From Betaproteobacteria bacterium (GTDB taxonomy: Bacteria; Pseudomonadota; Gammaproteobacteria; Burkholderiales; Casimicrobiaceae), in the NCBI GenBank assembly GCA_013298455.1, contig JAAFHR010000018.1, positions 1 to 15,770 of the forward strand: a stretch of 15,770 nucleotides of DNA, written 5' to 3'. The number at the start of each line of letters is the position of its first letter. Within the stretch, counting starts at the first letter, position 1. The translations under genes were made by a program, and so were the position numbers. Under the pieces are notes generated by a model that was not told where the DNA came from, did not search any database, and worked only from the letters and a program-made list of their open reading frames with translations. Shown here piece after piece: positions 1 through 7,283 of this stretch.

Positions 1-46
1 GGGCGCTTTGGTGGGTATCAGTGATCATGTTGAGGTCCGTTTGGAC

Positions 47-496
47 TTAAATTTTTAGTGCGATGGTTTGAGTGGTGATGCCAAGCGCGCGAGCAGCTTG
101 AGCCTGTTGTGCGTCGGACGTGATGAATTCAATACGGTCGGTAGCGCCGGTGCGTTGCAATACGGCAAGGTGAAGCGCGTCGAGTGCCTTAAGGGGGAGT
201 GGCGAAACGGCGTCTATCAGCCGCCGCGCGCTCACGTGGTGTGCATTGTCTATCGGGAGCACCTCGAAAACGTCTGTGTCGAGATCAGACTGAAAACTAG
301 CCAAAATGCGCTGGCTCTCGCTTTCGGTCAGTGAGCCCGCCCGAACGCGTCGACCAATAGCGCAGCGAAACTCTACGAGTGAGAGTGTGCTGACGTGCAT
401 GGAGGATTCGCTCTTGATCAACAGGTCGCGCACCGCGTCGCTACCCATTTCGCTGATGTAGGCCTTTGCAAGTGCGCTGGTATCGAGATAGATCAA
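47..496 (-). CDS. PIN-domain toxin, VapC-like ribonuclease
   Basis: This 149-residue protein reads as a PIN-domain endoribonuclease, the toxin of a VapBC-type toxin-antitoxin pair. The acidic metal-binding residues expected of the family are visible: D5 in the N-terminal LDTSAL motif, E42 in SLVEF, D106 in LDALHL and D128 in ITSDAQ. Length is normal for VapC (about 130-150). The start is a TTG whose last two bases share the antitoxin stop (overlap TTGA); starting here gives the family-typical N-terminus MIYLDTS, and a GGGAG lies a little upstream. Such toxins usually cleave tRNA or rRNA; the target cannot be told from sequence. Translational coupling to the antitoxin is inferred from the overlap. 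Confidence 0.87.
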   Translation of the reverse strand: MIYLDTSALAKAYISEMGSDAVRDLLIKSESSMHVSTLSLVEFRCAIGRRVRAGSLTESESQRILASFQSDLDTDVFEVLPIDNAHHVSARRLIDAVSPLPLKALDALHLAVLQRTGATDRIEFITSDAQQAQAARALGITTQTIALKI

Positions 497-729
497 ATCT
501 CACGCTCCCGTTCCTCGGCGATATAGACCTCGCTCGGCACATGCTGAAACGGGATGTCGGCCAGTTCGGGGTGTGGTCGCCATTTCTTCCTAGGCTTTGG
601 CGGCTCAATCGGCAACACCCGCGCAAACGGCTTGCCGTGATGCGTGAGGATCACCTCGCCCGACTCGTCGAGCGTTTCTTTCAGAATTTCATAGCGTTGG
701 CGAACTTCGCGGATACCGAGCGTGCGCAT
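493..729 (-). CDS. Phd/YefM-type antitoxin
   Basis: This 78-residue protein is the likely antitoxin for the PIN-domain gene that overlaps its stop. The N-terminal half (GIREVRQRYEILK ... GEVILTHHGKPFARVLP) has the Phd/YefM DNA-binding fold signature: a short regulator helix and a strand pair ending in a 'G+P.A.L' motif. The C-terminal third is charged and Pro-rich, as expected of a toxin-binding tail that folds on contact. I chose the ATG at 729 because TTGGAGC sits 7 bases upstream as a ribosome binding site. An upstream TTG at 750 would add seven unlikely residues and use up that site. The gene lies 63 bases beyond the ThDP-enzyme stop, on the same strand. Confidence 0.85.
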   Translation of the reverse strand: MRTLGIREVRQRYEILKETLDESGEVILTHHGKPFARVLPIEPPKPRKKWRPHPELADIPFQHVPSEVYIAEEREREI

Positions 730-742
730 GGCGTTGCTCCAA

Positions 743-771
743 TGTGACAAATTATTCGCAATTGTGTCACA
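743..771. promoter_or_regulatory. inverted repeat upstream of the antitoxin, candidate autoregulatory operator
   Basis: The arms TGTGACA (743-749) and TGTCACA (765-771) form a perfect 7-bp inverted repeat around an AT-rich 15-base centre, just upstream of the antitoxin start. Phd/YefM-VapC complexes normally repress their own promoter by binding such palindromes. The operator role is inferred. I could not identify convincing -35 and -10 boxes. Confidence 0.45.
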
Positions 772-791
772 AGTGGTACTTTAGGGCGTTT

Positions 792-2435
792 TCAGCGCTT
801 GAAATTGGGCGCGGACAGGCCCTCAATCATCACATTCACGCAGGCCGCTTGGCCATTTGCGACGGCGTTGGAGGAGGATTGAATCGCCGCGCTTAGATCA
901 TCCGAAGTAGTTACCAACGCGCCATGCGCCCCAAATGCGGCCGCCACTCTCTCGTACCGAGTTGGCAGCAGCTCGCAACTGTGGGCGCGGGGCTCACCGT
1001 ACTCTCGCACTTGGATTTGGTACTCCGCGTTCCAGCGCTCGTCGTTGCCGACGACTGCGATGAACGGGAGCTTGTGTCGTGCAGCGGTGTCGAATTCGGC
1101 GCAGTGAAAGCCAAACGTGCCGTCGCCCATCACGGCTACGATCGGAGCGCCCTGCCCAAGTGCCGCACGCGCTCCGAGCGCAAACGAAATCGCGCTGCCG
1201 ATGGAGCCCGCAACGCCGTTAAAAATGCGGTGCGGTGCCGTGAGCACCGCCTGTGCCCACTGCCCGATCTCTCCGCCATCTGACACCAGCACGGAATCAG
1301 GGTGGGAATTGAGAATCGCCTGCCATGGGGCCAACGCCGCGACGGGATGCAGTCGCTCCGTGAAGGGTGTTGCTTTAATCACCGCCCAGGCTTCTGGGCG
1401 AAAGGTGATGCAAGAATCAACAAACGCGCGCCATTCAATGTGCTGAGTATTTGGGCTTCGCGTTGCATTGCGGTGTTGGTTCACGACATCGCTCGGAGAC
1501 GCAACGAGCGCGTGCACCAAACGAATACCGAGTGCACGTTGAGCGCGTTCGATCTCCGCTTGATCCGCGTCGAGCATTGCAAACGTGCAATCTGCACGAA
1601 GCGGCGCTTGCCCAAATTTCAAGGTGAAATCGAGCCGTTTGCCGAGCAGCAACACGCGATCCGCCTTCGCCAAAACTTCAGCCAACGCGCCAAGCGCCGG
1701 GTCGGCCACACCGCGTGGGCTTTGCATGCCGATCACTGGAATACCGAGGTTTGATTCGAGCGTGTCTAACCGTAATCGATTCGTTCGCGTCAAGAGCGCT
1801 GGCCCCGCCAAAACGAGTGGATGAGCGCCTTCAGCCAACCAGTCAAGCATCACACGAAACTCATCTGATCCCGCATCGTTTGCTTCGGCGGGCAGCGCAC
1901 TCAGCACCGGCATCTCGCCCAAACGACGCTCCAACACATCGCTCGGCAAGCTCACATGCACAGGCCCGGGTCGCCCTTTGCTTGCTAGCGAAAACGCTCT
2001 GACCACATCGCTCGCCAATTCAGCAGGTGATCGCGCGAGCCAAGCTGCTTTGCAAAGCGGCGCAGCGATATCGACCTGTGCCATCTCTTGAAACGCGCCC
2101 ATGCCTAATTGACCCATCGGCGCATGCCCAGATAGCAAGACCACGGCAGACTCCGCCATCGCAGCGGTGTAGAGCGCCGAGACCGCATTCGCGTGCCCCG
2201 GACCGCCCGTAACCAACGCCACGCCCACCTTGCCCGACACCCGCGCATACGCATCAGCCATATGCACACAGGCCGCCTCATGCCGTGTATGGATGAGCTC
2301 AATGCCACTACCAATCACCGCATCAAAAATCGGCATGATGTGATTGCCAGAGAGCGTGAAGATTTTCTCGACACCGAGGTCGTGGAGGGCGGCAATCAGG
2401 ATGTCTGCGCCGCGAGGGGTTAGGGAATTTGTCAA
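792..2435 (-). CDS. ThDP-dependent enzyme, acetolactate synthase/decarboxylase-like
   Basis: This 547-residue protein has the three-domain layout of thiamine-diphosphate enzymes such as acetolactate synthase, benzoylformate decarboxylase and oxalyl-CoA decarboxylase. The N-terminal pyrimidine-binding domain (about 1-170) carries the cofactor-activating Glu in HTRHEAA (E53). A central domain spans about 190-320. The C-terminal pyrophosphate-binding domain has the GDG motif (437-439) with the Mg-binding ND (464-465). It therefore likely decarboxylates or carboligates a 2-oxo acid; the substrate is unknown. The start is TTG: an in-frame TGA lies 15 bases upstream and the next Met is residue 34, inside the fold. 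No good ribosome binding site is visible. It lies 215 bases downstream of the flavoprotein gene on the same strand, so it may be the last gene of that operon or a separate unit. Confidence 0.85.
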   Translation of the reverse strand: MTNSLTPRGADILIAALHDLGVEKIFTLSGNHIMPIFDAVIGSGIELIHTRHEAACVHMADAYARVSGKVGVALVTGGPGHANAVSALYTAAMAESAVVLLSGHAPMGQLGMGAFQEMAQVDIAAPLCKAAWLARSPAELASDVVRAFSLASKGRPGPVHVSLPSDVLERRLGEMPVLSALPAEANDAGSDEFRVMLDWLAEGAHPLVLAGPALLTRTNRLRLDTLESNLGIPVIGMQSPRGVADPALGALAEVLAKADRVLLLGKRLDFTLKFGQAPLRADCTFAMLDADQAEIERAQRALGIRLVHALVASPSDVVNQHRNATRSPNTQHIEWRAFVDSCITFRPEAWAVIKATPFTERLHPVAALAPWQAILNSHPDSVLVSDGGEIGQWAQAVLTAPHRIFNGVAGSIGSAISFALGARAALGQGAPIVAVMGDGTFGFHCAEFDTAARHKLPFIAVVGNDERWNAEYQIQVREYGEPRAHSCELLPTRYERVAAAFGAHGALVTTSDDLSAAIQSSSNAVANGQAACVNVMIEGLSAPNFKR

Positions 2436-2518
2436 GGTTTGGCTTCAGGGTTGGGTAGGGTGGTCACCTGATATTCGCTATTCAGTTGACGGAGACCGAC
2501 ACGAAAACGGACCCACTT

Positions 2519-2623
2519 TTTGACGCAGATTACGCTGATTGCGCAGATGAACACAGATTCTTTTCTGCTCAATACTCGCATCGCTCAAAGTAATCTGCGG
2601 CAATCAGCGTCATCTGCGTTAAA
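2519..2623. repeat. long imperfect inverted repeat, ACGCAGAT type
   Basis: Left arm 2519-2548 and right arm 2592-2623 are near-perfect reverse complements, with two substitutions and one inserted base, separated by 43 bases. Both arms are built from the unit ACGCAGAT / ACGCTGATT, a motif common in proteobacterial intergenic repeats. The element fills the gap between the flavoprotein stop and the ThDP-enzyme start. It could fold in RNA and act as a processing or partial termination site; that is inference. Confidence 0.75.
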
Positions 2624-2650
2624 GAATAGGAAGCAATCAATCGCCAGCAT

Positions 2651-4372
2651 TCAACCAATCAAACTCTCCCCCGGCCGCACCCGCGTAAACGCCACCGGTG
2701 CGGTGCTGAGCGAAAGCGCAGCATTTGATTTCTGTACCATGGTGTACGTCGAATGCGCCACGTCGTGCGTGTCGGGAAAGTCTTCGCGAAAATGTGCGCC
2801 GCGTGAGTCCTTCCGAGCGAGCGCTGCGAGCACCACCGTTTGGCTCACGTCGATCAAGCTCTTCAGATTCAGCCAGTCATGCCACGACACATTGAACGCG
2901 CGATTGCCATCAGCGCAGCCTGTGCGAGCGAGCGTGTCGGACAGGCCGCGTAAATCACGCTCAGCGCGTCGCAAGCCGTGTTCGGTTCGAATAATCCCCA
3001 CGTCATTCCACATGGTTTCATAAAGCGCTTCTCGAAGCGCATTGACATCACCGAGCTTTTGCGAAAACGGCTGCGTGCATCGGGCGGTGGCATCGATCAT
3101 CGCCTCGTCGTCTGGTGTGTGAAATGCACCTTCCTTCACGAGCCATTTGGCCATGGCGTCGCCCGCAATGCCGCCGTACACCGTTGAATTGGCCACACCA
3201 TTGCCGCCCAACCGATTTGCGCCATGAACGCCGCCGGTGTCTTCACCAGCGGCGAATAACCCAGGTAGCGCCGTTGACGTGTCACCGGAAAACACCACGC
3301 CGCCCATCATGTAATGCGCCGTGGGCACCACTTCGACACGCCCGCCCGCCAGATCAAATCCGCAATCCGCGCAGCGCTCCACCATGCCCTTGAAGCTCTT
3401 TTTCACATGATCGACACCCAGATGTTTCATCTCGATGTACACGCCGCCATTTGGCGTTACGCGGCCATCGCGCATCTCACGATAAATACTTCGCGAAACG
3501 ATATCTCGGGTTGCCCGTTCATTTCTTGGGTCGTAGTTGTGCATAAAGCGCTCACCTGAGCCGTTGAGCAAATAGCCTCCCGCGCCACGAAGGCCCTCTT
3601 CGAGCACTGTGCCGGTCATCCGCGTGCCGCTTCCCGCAAGTAACCCCGTCGGATGAAACTGCACCATCTCCATATCGCGAAGCGCCAAGCCTGCGTCGAG
3701 TGCCATCGATAATCCATCGCAGCTTTTGTCGCCACTGGGCGTGTGAAACTTGTACATCGTCGGTCCGCCGCCTGTGGCGAGCAGCACTGCCTTTGCCTGC
3801 ACGAATACAAATTCGCCGCTTCGAACGTCAATCATCAACACCCCTGCGAGCGCGTCACCTGACCGTGTTTTGATGAGCGCCACGGCGCGGTGCTCCTCCA
3901 TCCGCTCAATCTTTCGCGCCCAGACTTGCTCAGCCAAGCGATTGATGATTTCGATACCGGTTTGGTCGCCCTTGTGAACGGTGCGGTCAAAAGTTTGCCC
4001 CGCAAACGCTTTTTGGTGCAAGGTACCGTCAGGGTTCCGGTCGAAAAAACAGCCGAGTTCGTTTTCCAGCTCGTGAATGCGCTCCACGGCTTTGGTGACC
4101 AGCGTCCACGCTAAATCCTGATCGGGTAGCCACTTGCCGCCTTCGATGGTGTCCATGAAATGGCGCTCGATGGAATCTTCTTTCGCGAGCGCCACGTTGT
4201 AGCCGCCTTGCACCATCCTCGTACAGCCTGATTTTCCGAGCAAGCCTTTCACGGCCACCGTTATTTTCAAGTTCGGCGCGGCTTGATGGGCGTGCAGCGC
4301 GGCGAAGAGGCCTGCGCCGCCCGAGCCCAAAATCAGAATGTCGGTTTGTCGGCGAACGATACTGGGCGTCAT
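2651..4372 (-). CDS. Flavoprotein subunit of a succinate dehydrogenase/fumarate reductase-like complex, Cys in place of flavin-linking His
   Basis: This 573-residue protein belongs to the SdhA/FrdA family, which interconverts succinate-type and fumarate-type dicarboxylates using FAD. The FAD-binding GSGGAG is at 16-21. Active-site residues match E. coli FrdA motifs: H240 in QFHPTG, E259 in EEGLRGAGG, R289 in TRDIVSR (the catalytic Arg), H353 in AHYMMGG and R387 in GANRLGG. At the position of the His that binds FAD covalently in canonical enzymes (SHT..A.GG), this protein has Cys50 in SGCTRMVQGG, so FAD is probably non-covalent. Its start overlaps the hydro-lyase beta subunit by 4 bases (ATGA), which implies translational coupling. 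It is separated from its presumed iron-sulfur and anchor partners by three genes, which is not the usual sdhCDAB order. Confidence 0.9.
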   Translation of the reverse strand: MTPSIVRRQTDILILGSGGAGLFAALHAHQAAPNLKITVAVKGLLGKSGCTRMVQGGYNVALAKEDSIERHFMDTIEGGKWLPDQDLAWTLVTKAVERIHELENELGCFFDRNPDGTLHQKAFAGQTFDRTVHKGDQTGIEIINRLAEQVWARKIERMEEHRAVALIKTRSGDALAGVLMIDVRSGEFVFVQAKAVLLATGGGPTMYKFHTPSGDKSCDGLSMALDAGLALRDMEMVQFHPTGLLAGSGTRMTGTVLEEGLRGAGGYLLNGSGERFMHNYDPRNERATRDIVSRSIYREMRDGRVTPNGGVYIEMKHLGVDHVKKSFKGMVERCADCGFDLAGGRVEVVPTAHYMMGGVVFSGDTSTALPGLFAAGEDTGGVHGANRLGGNGVANSTVYGGIAGDAMAKWLVKEGAFHTPDDEAMIDATARCTQPFSQKLGDVNALREALYETMWNDVGIIRTEHGLRRAERDLRGLSDTLARTGCADGNRAFNVSWHDWLNLKSLIDVSQTVVLAALARKDSRGAHFREDFPDTHDVAHSTYTMVQKSNAALSLSTAPVAFTRVRPGESLIG

Positions 4373-4980
4373 ACCGTTAGCCCCAGACGCGCAAGCGCCG
4401 CCGCACGATTCGTGGCTACTTTTGCATTAACCTCGGTGTAAAGCGAGCCGCCATGCGAATCCATCGCCACCAGCAGCGGCCCGAAATTTCTAATCCGAAA
4501 TTTCCACAGCGATTCGGGATTCAAGTCGTCCAAATCAACATCTTCAATCTGCTCAACCCACGTTGTTTCGAGCGCTGCTGTGCCGCCAATGATCGCCAGA
4601 TACGCGCCGCCAATCTCGCCAAATGCCGCCAGCGAGCCTTCGCGCATTCCGCCTTTGCCGACGATGAATCGAACCCCGGTTTGTGTCATCAGCGCCCGGG
4701 TAAAGCGCTCCATGCGATCACTCGTTGTTGTACCGATACAAACGGGCGCATAACCTGCGGGATGCTCAGCGCTCACCGGTACTTTTTTCACATTCGGCGC
4801 GGTGTGAATCACCGCATGGCCGTTCAAATCAAATCGAGTGTGGCGACCTTTATCAAAGAGCGCGATATAGCTGGCATCGCGAATGCCATAGAGGGTGGTT
4901 TGTAGCGTGACCGTGTCATTGACCCGAAGCGCACGGGCTTGCGTCTCGCTCACAGGCATCGTCAATTCGTAATGCGCCAT
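4369..4980 (-). CDS. Class I fumarase/L-tartrate dehydratase-type hydro-lyase, beta subunit
   Basis: This 203-residue protein matches the C-terminal domain of class I fumarases and the TtdB subunit of tartrate dehydratase (about 200 residues). Visible family motifs are GTTTSDRM (83-90), the glycine-rich GKGGM (108-112), and the C-terminal FRIRNFGPLLVAMDSHGGSLY. It pairs with the alpha subunit just upstream to form an Fe-S hydro-lyase that adds or removes water across a dicarboxylate double bond. The chosen ATG at 4980 lies 2 bases after the alpha stop and gives a family-typical start (MAHYELTMPV). A start at 5046 would add 22 residues overlapping alpha with no family match. Its stop overlaps the flavoprotein start. 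Substrate candidates are fumarate/malate, tartrate, or mesaconate/citramalate. Confidence 0.87.
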   Translation of the reverse strand: MAHYELTMPVSETQARALRVNDTVTLQTTLYGIRDASYIALFDKGRHTRFDLNGHAVIHTAPNVKKVPVSAEHPAGYAPVCIGTTTSDRMERFTRALMTQTGVRFIVGKGGMREGSLAAFGEIGGAYLAIIGGTAALETTWVEQIEDVDLDDLNPESLWKFRIRNFGPLLVAMDSHGGSLYTEVNAKVATNRAAALARLGLTV

Positions 4981-4982
4981 GA

Positions 4983-5858
4983 TCAAAATCCGTAGGTGAT
5001 GCCAGTGGGCGTGAGTGTGGCTCGGGCGCGTCGTGCGGAGTGGCATTGCATATTCACAGCGACGGGGTTCATGGTGATGTGAGTCGCAGCGATCTCAATG
5101 TGAACCGCAAAGGCCGTGCTATCGCCGCCCAAACCTTGCGGCCCGATGCCCAAAAGATTGACCGCTTCGGAGAGCTCGCGCTCCAGCGCCGCGCCTGCGG
5201 CATCCGCGCACACCGAACCCAGCGGTCGCGTCGCGGCTTTTTTGGCAAGGTGAATGCACAAATCCGACGTGCCTCCTACACCCACCCCGACGATGGTCGG
5301 CGGGCAGGTTTTGCCGCCCGCAGCGATCACACAATCGATCACGAATTGCTTGATCGCCGCTTGCCCTTCTGCCGGAATCGCCATGCGCAAAAACGAATTG
5401 TTCTCTGATCCGCTTCCCTTGGGGATCATCTCGATGTCAACGACGTCGGGCGTGTCTACAAAGTCAAAGTGAATCACCGGAATGCCGGGTCCGCAGCTGG
5501 TGTGTTCATTCTTTCGGGTCAGCGGATGCACGACCGACGAGCGCAGCGGATGCTCGCGGGTCGCTCGCGTGCAGCCCCGCACCAATGCGGCTTTCAGCGC
5601 GCTACCGTCAAACGACACATTGCGCCCAACCGTCACGTTGTAAATCGGCAAACCGGTGTCTTGGCAGAGCAGGTTGTCGGTGTCTTCGGCAACCTTGATA
5701 TTGGTGACCATGGTGCCAAGAATCGACTGCGCTGTGCGATCTGTTTCAGTTTTCTGGAGCGCTGCGAAGCCCGATTTCACGTCGGGCGGCAGCACTTTGA
5801 GGGCGCGGATGTAGAGCGCCTTGGCGGCGTCTTCAACTTGCTGTAGATCGAGATTCAT
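4983..5858 (-). CDS. Class I fumarase/L-tartrate dehydratase-type hydro-lyase, alpha subunit
   Basis: This 291-residue protein is the catalytic, cluster-bearing half of a two-subunit class I fumarase or tartrate dehydratase (E. coli TtdA is about 300 residues). Likely [4Fe-4S] ligands are C65 in LLCQDTG, C185 in KTCPPT and C272 in MQCHSAR, matching the three conserved Cys of the family. The signature KGSGSENNS (147-155) and the glycine-rich GVGVGGTSD (191-199) are present. The reaction is reversible hydration of a trans-butenedioate-type acid. Its ATG shares one base with the Bug protein stop (TAATG), and the beta gene begins 2 bases after its stop. Subfamilies cannot be separated by eye, so fumarase, tartrate dehydratase and mesaconase all remain possible. 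Confidence 0.9.
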   Translation of the reverse strand: MNLDLQQVEDAAKALYIRALKVLPPDVKSGFAALQKTETDRTAQSILGTMVTNIKVAEDTDNLLCQDTGLPIYNVTVGRNVSFDGSALKAALVRGCTRATREHPLRSSVVHPLTRKNEHTSCGPGIPVIHFDFVDTPDVVDIEMIPKGSGSENNSFLRMAIPAEGQAAIKQFVIDCVIAAGGKTCPPTIVGVGVGGTSDLCIHLAKKAATRPLGSVCADAAGAALERELSEAVNLLGIGPQGLGGDSTAFAVHIEIAATHITMNPVAVNMQCHSARRARATLTPTGITYGF

Positions 5859-6823
5859 TATTGCGCTTGGATTTTTCGTTCTTTGACGACGCGAGCCCAG
5901 TTGTCATGCTCGCGCTTAATGGCATCGGTAAATTGCGCCGGGGTGTTGCCCACGCCGACCATGCCGACGGTGAGTAGGCGCTGCTTGGCTTCGTCTGAGC
6001 TCAAAAATTTGACGGTGTCAGCATGCACGCGATCAATCACCTCTTTCGGGGTGCCAGCCGGTGCGAGCAAACCAAACCAGCCAAGGTTCACGAAGCCGGG
6101 CAGGCCAGATTCCGCCACCGTTGGAATATCGGGCGCTGCGGGGCTTCGCTCTGCGCTCGTGACGCCGAGCGCCTTCACTTTACCGCTGCGAATGAACGGA
6201 AGCATTGCAGCCAGATTGCCCGGCAGCATGTTGACACTGTTGCCCGCAACATCCGCCAGCGCCAAGGATTCGCCCTTATAGGGCACGTGATTCATCTCCA
6301 CGCCCGCTGAAAACAGAAAGTTTTCACCCGCCATATGTACTTGGCTACCGATGCCCGCTGAGCCAAAGGTGAGTGTGCCGGGCTTTGATTTCGCGAGCGC
6401 GATGAGTTGCTGCACATTGCTCGCAGGTGTTTGCGGCGACACCACGATCACCATCGGTCCTGAAGCAACGTTGGTAATCGGCAGCAAGTCCTTAGCCGCG
6501 TCAAACGGCATCTTGGCGTAGATGTGCGGGTTGACGGTGACCACCGAGCCCGATGCCATCAACAGCGTGTAGCCATCGTTTTTGGCCTTCACCACTTCGG
6601 TCGCGCCGATGTTGCCGCCCGCTCCGGGCTTGTTGTCGACCACGACCGATTGCCCCCAGGCGTCTTGGAGTCGCTGTGCCAGCAGCCGTGCGACAACATC
6701 CGTTGTGCCGCCAGCAGGAAAGGGCACGACGATTTTCACGGGCTTGGTTGGCCACGGCTGTGCGTAAGCCAGCTGCGCGGCTAGTGCGCTCAAAGCGACA
6801 GCGAGAACGGTTTTGAATGACAT
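5858..6823 (-). CDS. Bug/TctC-family periplasmic substrate-binding protein
   Basis: This 321-residue protein is a Bug-type (tripartite tricarboxylate transporter) binding protein. It has a signal peptide (MSFKTVLAVALSALAAQLAYA, cut before QPWP), then the typical strand PVKIVVPFPAGGTTDVVAR and the PGAGGNIGA loop near residue 70, both of which bind carboxylate ligands in known members. The length is normal. The ATG at 6823 follows a strong AAGGAG site 7 bases upstream; an open stretch further upstream is not part of the gene. No TctA or TctB membrane partner is nearby, so it is an orphan that either uses a distant transporter or serves as a sensor. Its place directly before the hydro-lyase, sharing a base with it, suggests it binds the pathway's dicarboxylate substrate. 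Confidence 0.92.
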   Translation of the reverse strand: MSFKTVLAVALSALAAQLAYAQPWPTKPVKIVVPFPAGGTTDVVARLLAQRLQDAWGQSVVVDNKPGAGGNIGATEVVKAKNDGYTLLMASGSVVTVNPHIYAKMPFDAAKDLLPITNVASGPMVIVVSPQTPASNVQQLIALAKSKPGTLTFGSAGIGSQVHMAGENFLFSAGVEMNHVPYKGESLALADVAGNSVNMLPGNLAAMLPFIRSGKVKALGVTSAERSPAAPDIPTVAESGLPGFVNLGWFGLLAPAGTPKEVIDRVHADTVKFLSSDEAKQRLLTVGMVGVGNTPAQFTDAIKREHDNWARVVKERKIQAQ

Positions 6824-6846
6824 GAATCGCTCCTTAAAAACTCTGC

Positions 6847-6876
6847 ATCCGTAGGGTGGGCAGCACACTGCCCACC
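6847..6876. repeat. GTAGGGTGGG-type intergenic hairpin
   Basis: GGTGGGCAG (6855-6863) and CTGCCCACC (6868-6876) form a perfect 9-bp stem with a CACA loop, preceded by ATCCGTAG. It lies between the second anchor gene and the Bug gene. No U-run follows on either strand, so it is not a classic terminator. It is probably a dispersed palindromic repeat that may stabilise or attenuate the transcript. A second small hairpin, GGGTG-CT-CACCC, lies at 6888-6899. Confidence 0.7.
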
Positions 6877-6905
6877 TGCCGTTGAAAGGGTGCTCACCCA
6901 ACGCG

Positions 6906-7283
6906 CTACGAATAAACCAACAAGGCACCCATCACCACGCCAACGCCAGCCGATACGATAAGCATCGCCACTGTCCAGACGCCGCGAAGCCCGCGCCAGC
7001 TCCCGAACTCGATCAGCAAAAGCCGGACTCCGCCGATCAAATGTGCAGCGAGCAAAATGACCAAGCCCCATTCGGCGAACTTAAAAACAAATGCATCGGT
7101 CCAGCGAATGAATCCCTCGAGCGCAGCTTCGCCCCGAAGCGCTTGCGACAGCGCCAGAAAGTGAAACGGTAAGAACAGCGCTAGCAGCAGCCCCGAGATT
7201 CGGTGAATCCAAAACGCGACGTAACCGCGCGTTCGATGATTTTGGGATGTCGGCACCCGAGCGCCAATGATGCGGCTAGCCAC
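6906..7283 (-). CDS. SdhC-like cytochrome b membrane anchor of the dehydrogenase complex (second anchor)
   Basis: This 125-residue protein with three transmembrane helices (about 20-44, 65-90, 100-123) closely follows the SdhC pattern. It has the quinone-site motif WIHRISG (25-31), a Phe-rich segment before helix 2 (FVFKFAEWG) and the heme-ligand helix AHLIGGVRLLLIEFG (H81). It should anchor the iron-sulfur and flavoprotein subunits to the membrane and pass electrons to or from quinone, possibly through heme b. I chose the GTG at 7283, which overlaps the first anchor's stop by 8 bases and has GGGGGT 5-10 bases upstream. A TTG at 7313 would add ten residues of deeper overlap without family resemblance. 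It shares its motif spacing with the first anchor. Confidence 0.82.
   Translation of the reverse strand: MASRIIGARVPTSQNHRTRGYVAFWIHRISGLLLALFLPFHFLALSQALRGEAALEGFIRWTDAFVFKFAEWGLVILLAAHLIGGVRLLLIEFGSWRGLRGVWTVAMLIVSAGVGVVMGALLVYS

Noticed and set aside
1..46. Gene or terminator downstream of the toxin
   Set aside because: The stretch is short and shows no coding motif or hairpin; it cannot be judged without sequence beyond the window.
1302..1754. 150-codon open frame on the plus strand
   Set aside because: Antisense to the ThDP-dependent enzyme, Arg/Cys-rich, with no recognisable domain.
4453..4905. 150-codon open frame on the plus strand
   Set aside because: Antisense to the hydro-lyase beta subunit, which has clear family motifs; composition is shadow-like.
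6824..6928. N-terminal extension of the Bug protein
   Set aside because: The frame is open upstream, but the strong AAGGAG site and signal peptide place the start at 6823; the upstream stretch holds an intergenic hairpin.
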